Below, piece after piece: positions 24,596-37,560 of a stretch of 64,000 nt of DNA. Source of the DNA: Casuarina equisetifolia (lineage: Eukaryota > Streptophyta > Magnoliopsida > Fagales > Casuarinaceae); the NCBI GenBank assembly GCA_028551475.1, contig CM052355.1:27741580-27805579 (forward strand). The letters run 5' to 3'. Made by a program: the position numbers and the translations under genes. How positions within the stretch are numbered: position 1 is the first letter of the stretch; every line of letters starts with the position of its first letter. The notes under the pieces are model-generated. The model searched no databases. It worked only from the letters and a program-made list of their open reading frames with translations, and was not told the DNA's origin.

Positions 24596-27500
24596 TGACG
24601 CAGACTATCCGATTCCAGGAGCTCAAAGCGAAGTAGAACACGAGGATTAAGCCTCCGCTGTAAAAGGAACCTTGAACAGTAAGGAAGGGACCACGCTTGA
24701 CACCCTGAGAACACGTCCCTTCGCTTTTGGTTGACTTCTAGCGTACACACGCCTGACACGTGTATCTCCGCTATTGTTTTCTCTGAAGACAAATGGAGAT
24801 TATATTCCCCTCCCACTAGACTGTAGGATCAGTAGCTGTGACCCAACGCGTGGAATAGCCAACACCGTCCACATGCGATGACGTAGAAGTGGAAGGCCAA
24901 AGATTCCGTCCTCTGTTTGGTAATCAATCTCTGAGGATATGGATCGACGTGCAGTAGATCCCTGGTACGCGGGCGGGCAGAGAAGCAGGTAGATCTAGGG
25001 ATCTAAATGTGGATAGGGTGGCACGTTGGGTCCATAAAATATTACTACTTATAGTATACATCTTAAAAAATAACTAATAAATACAAAAGCTATAAGATTA
25101 GATTAATGAATGATCAGATTACCAATTAATATGTTAGAAATAAAAAAAAAAAAAAAAAACGATGACATTATTGAGAATCTTTATTCAGAGAGAGAGAGAG
25201 AAAATGAAATTTAGTTTTTACTTAAAATTACTCTTACTTATCCTCTATGGTTTATTATGCTAATTCTTTTGTTATAAACTTATAAGAAATTTATAAGTTA
25301 AATTATTTTTTGAAAAGCATAATCTCTAACTTATTGGTGGTAATTAGACATCTTCTCAAGTAGGGAATTATTACCTTTGTTTTTAAAATTATTCCTTTTT
25401 CGTTAATTAAGAGTGAAATAATGATTTGGATGAAGAATATAATAGAAAATATATAAAATTAGATGGAATGCCAAATTTTATAATTTTCTCCTAATGTAAT
25501 GGTAGCTTAGATCTTTTGGTGAAGAAAGATATATGCATCTTTTAGAGTAAATAAAAAAAATTGTATCAAAGGCTACACAAGCTTTGTATTATTGAAATAT
25601 TCCACTAAAATGTGACATTTAATATGATAAAAAGTATGTAATTCTACTGCCATTTGCTTTCACTAAAAATTGTAAAGTGGAGGAATAAATATGTTATGGT
25701 TTTTCAAACACTGTTTTATATTTTCAAACGAAAAGATAATTTTCTTCTAACAACAAATATTTCTGAAGAAATAAAATGTTTTTGACTTGTAAAAATTTAG
25801 AAAGAGACAACAACTTAAAAGTCTATGTCCTTTTTCATCATTTACTCATGATTAAAAGTTATCGGAGCAGTCTTGTCGTTTGATTATGAGGTGGGGTACC
25901 GCAAAATCCCACCGCATCATGTCTCAGTTACCATTTTACCCACCCAAAGTCGACAGCTTCTTTTTTTTTTTTTTTCTTTTTTCCTCTTAAACTTTAACAT
26001 ATTATAACTTAAACTTTAATATATTATGAAAAATCATTTTATCTCTCAAAATTATATTTTTATATAAAAAATAAATTAAAACTAGTATATAAATAATGTT
26101 TGACATACAACCAATCCAAACCAACAAATTTAATAAGCTTTTAATGAAAACACATGCTTTGAAGTATATTAAAGTTTTTGAGTGTAAATGTAACATTAAA
26201 ATTAAGGTTAGAGATTCAAATTAATAACTATTGAATATTACTGAAAACAAAAGTCTTATATTAGAAATAAATTATTTTTCGTAATATTTAGATGTAAAAA
26301 ATATTTTTTATAAGTCTAAATTTTAATTTAGTTATATAGTATTATAAGTTAAATTACCTTATTAACTTTAGTCTAACTTTAAGTACTTTAAATTTACTTA
26401 ATGTAAGACAAAATACTAGAGACAAAAATTTAAAATTGAAAGCAACATGAAGAGAATCACAAGAAGAACAGAGAGAAAAGCTCAACGTGGATCTAGGAGG
26501 CAAGGAGATAGCATTTACAAGCTTTAACTACTATTATGAGATGCTTTCTCGAGTGATGATGCACATATCCTTTTGGATGACTCAACTTGATTATTATCGC
26601 TATATGCCTTGGAACCATGAGCGTTCATGGTGATTGTATATTATTATTTGAGATATAGTTATTATATTTAATATTTCTATTACTAATCAAAATTATCAAA
26701 GATTAGCCCCATCCTTTTTAAAAAAGGAGGGTGACTGCCTACTGTTATTGGAACTTGCTTTTCTTAGTCAAGATGCATGTTCATAAAGGAATGATCGAAA
26801 CCTAGCTTGATAAACAAGAGTAGCTTCTAGCGCACATATTTTTATGGATTACAATTTTAAATCGGTATATGCCAATTATCAAGATGTAGCACTCTTTAAT
26901 TATTTTAACTAATTGTCATGCCCATGCTTTGCAATTTTTAAGAAATATCAATTAGACTTAGATAATTATAAACCACCATAAATTTAAGTGAATAACCATT
27001 TAGTATATTCTATGCTTTTATTTTTAAGTTTTTATGTGATAGTTTAATATATATGATATTTTATATCTTTTAAAATTATGGCTTATACGCTGTCATTTGT
27101 ATTTATTCAAAGTATGAAACTTTGATATTATTAATAAAATTCATCAAGTACTAATTTTTTAAAAAAGTATATAAATAAACAAAGGAATTCTATGCTATTA
27201 AAGGAAAAACAACATGAAAAAGGGAAAGCCTTATAAAGCACCGTCATTAAGGATCGAAGCAACTTTGTACTAAATGAAATATCAAATGGTGCAACTACTC
27301 ATCAGTTGAGCGTTCCAAAAGGAAACAACCTTTGAAAATAGAGAAGGGAATGAAAGCCAATAAATGGAACGACTACAAGAATGAAAGCCACATCGCTTAC
27401 CAGCGTCATAGAAGGAAACGAATTTTCAATGTTTTTTGAATAAGTCTTCAAGGCGAAAATTCAAGTAAATTCGTGTTGGACATCAACTATATAATTATAG

Positions 27501-28334
27501 TATAAATAACTATAACTTGTTACTATGAATAGAGTACACAGCCACAGGCATATCTCTCTAGTCGTCCTTGTCTATCACTTATATATCTTCTCTTACTATT
27601 TTTCTAATATGAAAAATATTTTTCTTTCTCTAAAGTTGGCATTAAAAAGGAAAAAAAATTCAATTTTTATTAATTAGATCTACAAATTCTTAAATGAAAT
27701 CATAAAAAAGTTCAAGTGTGACATTCTTTTAGTAAAAAATAAATTTATATAGAATCCCGACAATGAAAATGAAAAGGTTGTATCCAAAATAATGTTAATC
27801 ACACATTAACCCATTAAATAATTACCTTCGAGTGAGAGCTTTGATTGTGCTCCAACAAATGAACCCTACTTTCCTCGATTTCTAGCACCAACCTTTTGAC
27901 ATGACCCCATTAATGTTTAATTCTACACATGTTCATAATTCATCTACATTTTGTAACATTTTATTTTTTTTGATCATAAATGTCTGACTCAGTTAAGAAT
28001 AAGGATTATGTGTAACATTTTGGTTTTAAATTAACACTTGGAGGAGAACAAATACTATGTGTGTATTTTTTTAGAAAAAAAAAAAAAGTTTAACTATTTT
28101 CTTTATTCTTGAATTTGATAAATGTCTATGCACTTTGATTTAGGCTACAAAGCCTTGTTGATGTGAAAATTTGCCATATTAATGAATGTAGAGGAGAAAT
28201 TCAAATAATTTGGATGAATAACTTTGTCCGTCATGATGAAAAAATCAATTCAAACCTATGGAATAAGGACTTTGAATTGGTATTCTTTTGCCTTTGTCTA
28301 ATCCACAAAGTGTATAGGCATTGAGAACTAGTAA
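24596..28334. other. AT-rich intergenic DNA between NDB1 and the copia element
   Basis: The first 400 bp are the NDB1-type 5' UTR and promoter. The rest is strongly AT-rich with poly-A, poly-T and short GA runs, and no coding exons are seen. A stretch at about 27190-27600 looks like transcribed or LTR-like DNA, but I find no paired terminal repeats, so no element is called. Confidence 0.45.
24756..24763 (-). promoter_or_regulatory. G-box/ABRE upstream of NDB1-type gene
   Basis: The palindrome ACACGTGT sits about 160 bp upstream of the NDB1-type ATG, with a TGACGTAG motif further upstream near 24877. G-boxes bind bZIP and bHLH factors, including ABA and light regulators. The sequence is seen directly; function is inferred from position only. 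Confidence 0.45.
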
Positions 28335-28339
28335 GCCTG

Positions 28340-28490
28340 TATCACAAAGTAAGAACTAAAAATGTGGGAATCACTACAATACTTACAATGTGTACAAGGA
28401 GTCTTTATATAGACCTATTACAAAACTATACAAGGAAAAGAACAATTATGGCAATATTTACATATCGAATTAACCTAATATTCCATAACA
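28340..28490 (-). repeat. Copia 3' LTR
   Basis: The downstream LTR of the minus-strand copia element, 151 bp, starting TGTTATGGAATATTAGG on the element strand. It is preceded by the polypurine tract and bounded outside by the target duplication GCCTG. Confidence 0.95.
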
Positions 28491-31400
28491 CTCCCCCTCA
28501 AGCTGGAGATTTGAACAAGTCAAATACTCCGAGCTTGGAGAGAAGATGCCAATGTTGCCTGCTACAAAGTGCCTTAGTGAATAAATCTGCAGGTTGTTCT
28601 TTGGTAGAAATGTGACGTGTTGCAATGATTCCTTGCTGTAGCTTTTCTCGTACATAATGGCAGTCAACTTCTATGTGTTTAGTTCTCTCATGAAAAATCG
28701 GGTTGGCTGCAATCTTTTCGGCTGCTTCATTATCACAGAACAACAGTGCTGGTTGTCTAAGGAAAAAACCAAAATCTTTGAGTAATCCCATGATCCATAC
28801 AATTTCACAAGTTGTAACCTGCATTGCTCGATATTCGGATTCAGCAGAGGAGAGAGAGACAGTGGGCTGTTTCTTCAATCGCCATGAAATTAAGGAGTCC
28901 CCAAGCATGATACAGAAACCAGTGGTGGACCGTCGAGTCATGGGACATGTGCTGTAATCTGAATCACAGAAGGCTCGTAATTCTAATTTTGAAGATGAAG
29001 GAAATAAGAGGCCTAACCCTGGACAACTCTTAAGATATCTGATCACTTTCAAGGCTGCCTCCATGTGTGATTGCTTCGGAGCGTGCATGAACTGACTAAG
29101 TAATTGAACTGGGAAGGTGATGTCGGGTCTCGTGAGTGTCAAGTAGATCAATCGGCCAACTAATCTCTGATATATCGAAGGATCATCAAGTGGTGGATCA
29201 TGAATTTCTTCCTTAGAACTGGTATCATACTCAATACTGGTGAATTTCTTGTTTTGCTCCATAGGAATGATCGAGGGTTTGGAGCCAGCAAGCCCTGCTT
29301 CAGAGATGAGCTCCAAAGTATATTTCCGCTGACTTAGCGAAATGCCATGTGGAGAACGAGCAATCTCTATTCCAAGAAAGAACTTAGATTGCCCTAGATC
29401 CTTCATAGAAAAAGCAGAATTCAAATATGCCTTCAGATCAGAGATGACATTTGAATTATTTCCTGTGATCAAGATGTCATCAACATAAATGAGTAAAGCA
29501 ACAAAGGTACTTCCTTGAGATCTGGTGAAGAGAGAATAATCATGCCAAGACTGTCGAAAACCATAGCCAAGGAGCGATGTAGTGAACTTAGCATTCCATT
29601 GCCTGGATGCTTGCTTCAGACCATAGAGGGATTTTCGCAATCGACATACTAGACCCTCCCCCTGAGTGCGAAAACTGGGAGGAAGCTCCATATAAACCTC
29701 CTCGGAAAGATCACCATGGAGGAAAGCATTTTGCACATCCATCTGAAAAAGGGGCCAATGATGGACGGCAGCAATGGTGACAAGAAGGCGAACAGTAACA
29801 TGCTTGGCAGTGGGAGAAAAAGTGTCTTGATAATCAAAACCTTCTCGTTGACTGTATCCTTTGGCTACCAACCGGGCCTTATAACGTTCAATAGAGCCAT
29901 CCGCATGATATTTCACCTTATAAACCCATTTACAACCAACTGGACGACGACCTGGGGGTAAAGGAACCACGTCCCAAGTATGATTGGCCTCAAGGGCAGC
30001 AAGTTCTGTATCCATGGCAGTGACCCAGTGGGGGTCACGAATGGCCTCATGAAAGAAGTAGGGTTCAGGGATAGCAGAAATGGAAGCAACAAAATGTTGG
30101 TAGTTAGGGGTACATTGGTCAAGGGAAACGTAGTTGGAAATTGGGTAAAGGGAAGTAGAAGAAGTAGAAGGCAAAGAGGGGCAAAGGTAGTCAGTGGTCT
30201 AGATGGGAGGTTTGGTAGGTCGACTAGAACGGCGAGGGGCCTCAACTGGAGCAGAGTCGGGGGGTGGAGAGGTAGGTGCATCAGCATAAGGTAAAGAGGG
30301 ATCGGGGGTAGAAAGAGGGGGCGGAGGTGGTGAAGGAACGGGTGGTGTATGTGGAATAGAGGGAGGTGTAGGGTTAAGGGGTTCGATATCGGGGACAGTG
30401 GGGTCATCAATGGGTAAAGAGGAGGGTGAGTAGTCTTCCAACGGTGGTATGATGGGAGCTGAGGGGGCGGCCTGACTGTCGGGGGACACGGACGAAGCAG
30501 ACGCAAAAGGGAAAGTGTCTTCCCGAAAGATGACATCACGGCTGACAAAAAATTTTCCCGAAGCAGGATCGAAAAGTTTATAGCCTTTTTGATAGGAAGG
30601 ATAACCCATGAAAACACAAGGGATAGCTCGAGGACTAAACTTGTCACGGGCACCTAAAACGGTGGCGTAACATTGACAACCAAAGACACGTAAGTGATCA
30701 AGTAAAGGAGGGACGCCAAAAAGACGCTCGTAAGGGGTAAGCCCACCAAGAGAAGAAGGGAGACGGTTAATGAGGTAAGTGGTGTTAAAATGCATTCGCC
30801 TCAGAAACGAGGTGGAAGATGAGCCTGGAAAAGCAAAGCACAGGCTACATCTAAAAGATGGCGATGTTTGCATTCCACAACACCATTTTGTTGAGGGGTG
30901 TGAACGCAAGAACTCTCATGAAGGATGCCTTGGGAAAGAAGGAAGGAAGAACACTCAGAGGAGAAAAATTCAGTTCCATTATCAGAGCGAATACGTTTAA
31001 CAATGGTATTGAACTGAGTGCGAACCATGGAGAGAAAAGTTTGAATGTGGGAGAAAACGTGGCTCTTGAATTTGAGTAAAAAATTCCAAGTGGCTCGAGA
31101 AAAATCATCGATAATGGTCAAGAAATAATGAGCCCCATCATGATTAGGATGGCGATGAGGGCCCCATACATCCATGTGAACGAGTTCAAAAATCGAGGTA
31201 GTGGCAGATGTGCGTGTGGGAAACGGTGCACGAGCTTGTTTGGCGAGGGGACAAATGTCGCAAGAAAATTGATGGGGGCAAGATATGGTCTTGCCATGGG
31301 CAAAAAAGGACTTAAGGGAAGAATGGCCAAGGCGCTTATGCCAAAGAGAATAATCATTATTTAAAATAGAGTTGCAAATAGGAGAGTTATTTTGAGTACA

Positions 31401-33591
31401 TGACAAAGTTGGAATGGAAGACAAATAACTGGAAAAAAAACATTAGAGAAATCTTTAGGAATGGCAGAACAGAGAAAATAGAGGCCCCCTTCAGCCTTAC
31501 CGAGCCCGATAGCACCCCAGTCGTACGGTCTTGAAAGACACAAAATTTAGCGAAAAAGATAGCCACACAGTGGTTATCACGGGTTAGCTTGCGAATAGAC
31601 AAAAGATTACGGTGAAAACTGGGGGTAAATAAGACATTTTTCAAAGTTAAATGGGTATTAGGGTGAAAATGGTCAATATGGGTAACTGGGCTACTAGATT
31701 GATCAGGCAATCAGATGGATAAAGGTGTAACACATTTAAAATAAGAATTTAATAAATTTAAGTTACATGTAACGTGGTCACTAGCCCCAGAGTCAATAAT
31801 CCATTTAATGGAAAAATGAGATAAAGGTGGAGAAATACCTGTAAAATTGGCACTTGGTTCAGAGGGGCCCATTTGATTGAGGAGGGTGAACAGCTTCTGT
31901 TGTTGGTCAGCAGAGAGGTTGAGGCTCGTAGACCCACCAAAAGTGGTTCCTGGGCTTGGAGAAGCGGGCCCAAGTAGGCCCAGGGTAGAGGGCCTATGGA
32001 AAGAGGAGGGCTCAAGGAGGGGCCCATGAGGAGGGGCCTGATCCATAGGAGATGGGTAGAAATGGGCTTCGGTGGAGGTCTGATGGGCTGCAGGACCAGC
32101 AGGCTTGCGAAGAGGGGCTCCCCCTTGCTGTCTAGGCCAACCAGATGGGTAGCCCACGAGAAGGAAGCAAGACTCCTTTAAGTGGCCAGCCCGCTTGCAA
32201 TGTGTGCAAGTGGGCCGCGACCTAGAGGACAAGCGAGCTGAGAGACTTGGCGGGCCGCGAGAGGACCCATGCGGTCCATGCGCAGAGTGCGGGGCAGGCT
32301 TGCGAGGCTAGCCTGAGCCAGAGCCAGAACGAGAATTCTGGCCTGGTCCAGTAGAACCCGTGCGATGCCACGGGGAAGAAGCAGCGTCACCGGAGCCGTA
32401 GCGAAGGCCGATGAAGGCAGCGGGGTCACCAAAAAAACGGCTCTGCCGCTGGTGAAGCTCCTGTTTGGCCATCGAGTAGGTCCCCTCCAAGGATGGCAAG
32501 ACTTCGCGGGAGAGAACCTGCGTGCGCAGGTTCTGGAATTCGTCCGGCAATCCCATGAGAAATCTCATGGATTGCTCATCCTGTTCGCGAGAATGGAGCC
32601 GTTCGTTGATCTTGCAGGTGCAAAGGCCACACTCACAGCGCACGGGAGGGTGTTGGGTCTGTAAATCGCCCCAGAAAGCCTTGAGGCGAACGAGTGGTAA
32701 GTTCTTCGTTAGAGCAGCCGGAGGTGAGGTGGAGATCGCCGATGGCCTAGCGGAGACCGTAAATTTGTGGTCCGCTGGATTTGTCGAAGGACTCCCGGAG
32801 AAGCTCCCAAATTTCAGTCACGTATTTGGGATGGGAGACGAGGGGCTCGAGCTCAGGTTCAACGGAGTGGATGAGCCAGGTGCGCACGGCGGCGTGAACC
32901 TGGTCCCAAATCGCCGCTGCATCAGGTTCGGTCGGACGAGGAAGACAACCGGTGATGAACCCTAATTTGTTGCGGGCGAGACAGACGTTCCGAATCAAGT
33001 CCGCCCAAAGCCGGTAGTTGGATTCGCCAGCGAGGCGGTGGGGAACAATGCTACCCGATTGTAAATCCACCGCGGTAAGGTGGTAAGGGTCACGGGTGAT
33101 GGCGGCGGAAGGCATGGTAGGGTGGGTATTTGGATTATTTTGGACATTTGCGGCCATAGAAGCGGCGACGGAGGTATTTTCAGCCATGGAGACGACGGCG
33201 AACAGTGGTCAGAAAGGAAAATGTGGCGGCTAGGGTTTGAGTGGCAAGATGGTAATTCAAAAAAGGGGCAAAGGGTAGATCAGGAAAAAATTAGTGCGGT
33301 GGCTGGGGTTAAGGGTAAAATTGGAAATAGTTTGAGTACGTGAGGATAATTGGGAAAGAAAGAGAATTGAGTGGCGGCTAGGGTTGGCAATAAAGTAAAT
33401 GAGAAAAGAGCGCGAGCCGGGGTTGGGTGGTAGAATGGTAAATAGTAAGGGTAAGTGAAGGTTGCAGTGAGGTAAGGGGTAAAAGATGGATGAACCCCGA
33501 TTGTGACAAAGTCAAGAAGAAGAATGAGAGAAAGATCACCAAGAAAAAAAAATGGCGGAAGCGTAAGGATCTTAAAAAGCTCCGAATACCA

Positions 33592-33742
33592 TATCACAAA
33601 GTAAGAACTAAAAATGTATGAATCACTGCAATACTTACAATGTGTACAAGGAGTCTTTATATAGACCTATTACAAAACTATACAAGGAAAAGAACAATTA
33701 TGGTAATATTTACATATCGAATTAACCTAATATTCCATAACA
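33592..33742 (-). repeat. Copia 5' LTR, next to the EMB1923-like gene
   Basis: The upstream LTR, 151 bp, about 97% identical to its partner, with the primer binding site immediately inside. Its outer end lies about 200 bp from the ATG of the plus-strand EMB1923-like gene, so element and gene are head-to-head. Confidence 0.95.
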
Positions 33743-33907
33743 GCCTGATTAATAAATATGTATGTGTAGTGTTAGAAAGTCTATTTTTTTCTCAAAATAA
33801 CAATGGAGTCAACAGGAGTCGGACCCAATTTCCATGGCTTTTCAGTGGATCACGATCCACACTCCCCAAAGCCCAAGTTAAGATCACCTCGCTGTATTTC
33901 ATCGATA

Positions 33908-33946
33908 ATGGCCGACTGCTCCCTGTTCCCATCGCCACCATGTTAA
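33908..33946 (+). promoter_or_regulatory. uORF overlapping the EMB1923-like start codon
   Basis: An upstream ATG at 33908 opens a 12-codon frame (MADCSLFPSPPC) that ends at TAA 33944-33946, overlapping the main ATG at 33940 in another frame. If present in the mRNA, it would require leaky scanning or reinitiation to translate the main frame. Its presence depends on where transcription starts, which cannot be seen. Confidence 0.4.
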
Positions 33947-36478
33947 CGGCCGTTCCTACTCTCTCGTCTCCAATCCCCTCTCTCAAAATCACTTCATTTT
34001 CTCACCCGAGAGTCAGAACCCAGAACCAAACCGTTCCATTTTGCTCTTCGCCAATCAAAACCCAATCTTTTAATCTCAAACCACTTCACAGTTTTCCTTG
34101 GTTTTCCAGTAAAAGATTGGGTTTTGTGTTTGAAAGAAAGTTGGGGGTTTGTGCGAGTGCTGGGAATGGTAGTGTTGATGATGACGAAGCTGAGAGACAG
34201 GCTCGAGGAGAAAGCACTATGCCTGAGCGGTTCAGGTACTTGGCCACAGAAGCTCCTGACCCGCCAGTGAGATGGCCTTGGTTTGTGGGTAAATTCTTGC
34301 TCTTTCGTTTCCCTTTGTCTGTTTGGTTGGTGAGAAGCTTCTGAAGAAATCTCCAATTAGGTCTCGAATTTATTCATCTTAACTGGGTCTGATGCAAGTA
34401 TCGAACTTGCTTTGAGTTTCTTTAGCATTGTTTATGAAGCTAGATTTCTATTTTTGTTTTTGTATTTTTTTTCCCATTATCTTAACCACCTCCGAAACTT
34501 GGCCTTTCAATTCCCGACAAATGAAGGAAAGAGAAAGAAAGAAAAGAAATTGATTGATTATTCTGCATGCAATGTGGCTTTCAATATATGATAAGGCTCC
34601 ATAGACCGATTTGGACCTCAAAAAGGTTACCCAAAATCTATATTAAGGCGTATTTTGTAGTAACAAACTAGTCTTTGTACCAAGTAGATGTGTCCTATAT
34701 CACCAATCCTTTTTACTGATTATATATCACTTCACATGGTGACTATGTCGAAAATTGAAATCTTGCACTATTTACTAAATTAAAATCTTTTAGAATTATT
34801 TCCATCGATATTTCAATACTTTGAGGAACATCTCGTGAACATAAAGAGAACAATGGGGAGACCCTTTGCAAATTCAATTTAGAGCATATTTGAAGAGGTG
34901 TTCAATCTAGACTATATTGAAAAGGTTTGTATCTCATAAACTTTACATTTTGTAGCGATCGAATTAATGTGCTTAAACAGAAGCGTTTTCAGGATACAGG
35001 TGCCTTTGCATTATTTACTCGTTGTTTTTGTTTCCTGCATATCTAGGTGGAATAGTTGGTTTAAAATTTTACCTAAGTTCACAAACAAATTTGAAGTCAC
35101 CGCCATGTTGAAATCATTTTAGGTATGATTACATGATGCATTAATGAGTGAACTTGGATGCGATGTCTGGTTCACCTTTAAACTATTCTTCAGAAACTGT
35201 TTTCCTTGTAAATGTAGTGAAGAGTTGCCTAGACTGTATATACTGAGTTGAGGAAATGCACATGCATTGGCATACGAAAACAGATGGGCAGAATGAGAAT
35301 CTATCGGCATAATGTGTCATAATAGGAACCTTAAAGAAAACAGAAGGGGTAGGGAAAAATCTGCTGTGTTTGACTTCAGTTAACAAATCATGGGGAGAGG
35401 CTAGAAAGTGCTGCTTCCGTCTTTTCCCTCTAAGAAGCTGCTTTTTCTTTGCATGACAAAATCTTTGTTTGCTGTAGATTAGAAAATATAGTAAGAAACT
35501 ATAAAAATGCTCATTGTTGATATTAACGGATATAATTTATCCATTTAAGTGTGAACTACCTGCTGCTGATGTAGAACTTTGTAAAGCTTCGATAGAAGCT
35601 TAACCTCTTTCATGCAGTTTCATGCTTCATTTTCTTGTCACCTCTTTCTCGGTGACCTTTATTTTGTGGTGGGCAGATCTTTACTGCTGTTTTCTGGATC
35701 GAATTATTTGTCCAACCTTTTCTTATCTGTACGGTGTACATGTGGCTGACTAAACTGTATTGGTCTCAATGATTGTGCAGCCCTCGCTTTCCTTGTCTAT
35801 GCATGGAAGGCAGTCTTGTGGGAACTCTACAACTGGCGAACGGGTGTACTTGGTATCATCTCTTTTGTGCGATACCTCTTGAAACTTGCCTTGGCTCTTG
35901 TATTCGGCTTCATTGGTGATCCCATAACATCTACGATCAGATGTATCGAGACTGCTCTCTATACCATACGAGCCTTTTATTCTGGCATAGTGGCATATGC
36001 ACCTGTTCCAGAGCTGACCACAGTCATCCTTCTTGCATCTGCTGTTCTTGCCATTGCAGAAGCCACTGTTCCTAACTCTGTTAACAGCCAGCCTCGTCTT
36101 CTCACAGTTGCTGGCCTAATTGGCTATGCCGCTGTCGGTGGTTACATCTTGGAGCCGTTCTTCTGGACCCTTCTGCTGCTTTTGTATGGTTTCTCGCGGT
36201 TTGTCAAAAAGAGAGACAATGTTTCATCTACATTACCCGTTGCAGCTGTGCTTGCTGCAGTTGGAGAACCATGGGTTAGGTTTTTGGCAATGGCATCATA
36301 TCTGGCTCTAGCTATTTCTCACCATTCAAAGAAGCTTTTAAAAGGAGAGGAAAAAGTGGAAGCGGTAACAGCAAAACGGAGACTTCCTTTGCCATTGCTG
36401 GGAGCAGCCTTAGCCATTGGAATCCATCTTGCTGCCAAGTGGGCTGGTTACCGGCACTTGACATGGAAGATAGTCTGA
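33940..36478 (+). CDS. EMB1923-like plastid membrane protein
   Basis: Two exons, 33940-34288 and 35781-36478, join in phase 1 to give 348 aa. The first about 70 residues are Ser/Pro/Arg-rich with almost no acidic residues, typical of a chloroplast transit peptide, followed by an acidic linker and PERFRYLATEAPDPPVRWPW. Exon 2 encodes several hydrophobic helices (ALAFLVYAW, LLKLALALVFGFIG, TVILLASAVLAIAEA, FFWTLLLLLYGF, LLGAALAIGIHLAAKW), so it is probably a multi-pass plastid membrane protein. I match it to Arabidopsis EMB1923 (At4g28210), whose loss is embryo-lethal and whose molecular role is unknown to me. That locus adjoins NDB1 in Arabidopsis, as here. The copia element sits directly upstream and may have displaced the ancestral promoter. 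Confidence 0.85.
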
Positions 36479-37436
36479 GCTCGAAAACATGTCTGCCTTT
36501 CAGATTCTGAACAAAATAGCCTTGTGTATAGTCTGGAGAGAGCTCCTGCAAAAGTTGTTTTGGGTTTTTGGCGGCAACGGATCCAACCTTTTCTCGCATC
36601 TAGTCCTTTAGAAGTCATTTCATGTTGCAGAATAGAATAGTTTCTGTTATCTCTTGCTTCATTGTTCCTCATCTCTCTTCTCCTCAGGGTATTCATGATC
36701 CAAAGAACACAATTTCGGTAGCTGAGGAATTCTAGAGGTTGGACTAAACAACACCACTTTGCTGTGGGGGGTTTACTAAAATGAAAAGCTAGCCGCTGTG
36801 ATATTGTCTAGGAATTTGGTTGCTCCTCTGAAGAGGTGTAGCAAGGCTGATTTCATATTGAATGCCGTTGAGTACCCTAAATGGGTTTATAATGAAAATG
36901 ATTCTTGTCCTTTTCAAGGTGTCTCTTGGGGACACTCCCAAGGAACCAATTTCAAACAATTGGTACCAAACCAGCTAAGATGGTGTTGGGCTGAACAACC
37001 CCACCTTTTTCATGGGAGTTTGTTTACCCCATAGTGCTCCTGAATCTGGTTGTTTTAAACCACTTGCTCATTCCTTCCACCTTTTAGACCTAACTTAAAA
37101 TAAAAATTAGAAAAAAAAGGAGCTCTTGTTTTTTCATATATTGTTATTTTGGGAAGGGTTGGAGGGTACAATTCTATAAAATAAAATAAAAAAAGACTTT
37201 TTCGTTTCGACCGACATAAGTTGTTAATTGAGCTATATGTCTATAGACAACATTGATTTTCAACAAAACTTTGGTATGCATTTACTTCTTAAACTGAAAG
37301 ATTTTGAAGAATGTGTAGTTCTCCAATCTAACATGGAACATATGATTATTGAGATATACCACATCTCAAGCACAACTGCGAGAAGCTTTCCAGCTTTTGA
37401 TCAAAGCATTGAGAGGTGTAATCAGGAGTTCCTAAT
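36479..37436. other. EMB1923-like 3' UTR and spacer
   Basis: No gene is visible. The first few hundred bases are the likely 3' UTR. Further on there is a T- and A-rich spacer leading into the site II promoter. A 78-codon frame at 36801-37034 has no recognisable features. Confidence 0.5.
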
Positions 37437-37560
37437 TGGGCTTAATGGGCCTAAAACATTAGGCCCAATAAATTCATCGGCCCAGAAACAAACGGCGCTC
37501 CCTTCTGAGAGAAACCCTATTAAATGGTCATTTATAGGGTTTCAGAAGAGGCCTATATAA
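37437..37560 (+). promoter_or_regulatory. Site II / telo-box / TATA promoter
   Basis: Within about 120 bp there are TGGGCTTAATGGGCCTA and TTAGGCCCAATA (site II elements bound by TCP factors) and a further GGCCCA. A telo-box AAACCCTA follows at about 37512 with an inverted copy TAGGGTTT at about 37535, then a TATA box (TATATAA, 37554-37560). This combination is the usual promoter of plant ribosomal-protein and snoRNA genes. No ribosomal-protein frame follows, so a non-coding, snoRNA-type transcript is the simpler reading. Confidence 0.7.

Larger units (their letters stand above)
28340..33742 (-). mobile_element. Ty1/copia LTR retrotransposon, structurally complete but broken
   Basis: A 5.4 kb Ty1/copia element reading right to left. 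It has two 151-bp LTRs, a 5-bp target duplication GCCTG on both sides (28335-28339, 33743-33747), a tRNA-Met-like primer binding site beside the right LTR (TGGTATTCGGAGC) and a purine tract inside the left LTR (GAGGGGGAG). The gag region (about 31.7-33.2 kb) has a CCHC zinc knuckle (CTHCKRAGHLKESC). Integrase follows at about 30.2-31.4 kb, then reverse transcriptase and RNase H at about 28.5-30.2 kb (MDVQNAFLHG, YVDDILITG). The order gag-integrase-RT-RNase H is diagnostic of copia. The coding region is broken, with roughly five or six interruptions, so it is a fossil. The LTRs differ at 4 of 151 sites, suggesting insertion within about the last one to three million years, depending on substitution rate. 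Confidence 0.95.

Noticed and set aside
27190-27600. LTR-like stretch with TATAAATA and a transcribed look
   Set aside because: No second copy, no primer binding site and no target duplication were found in the window.
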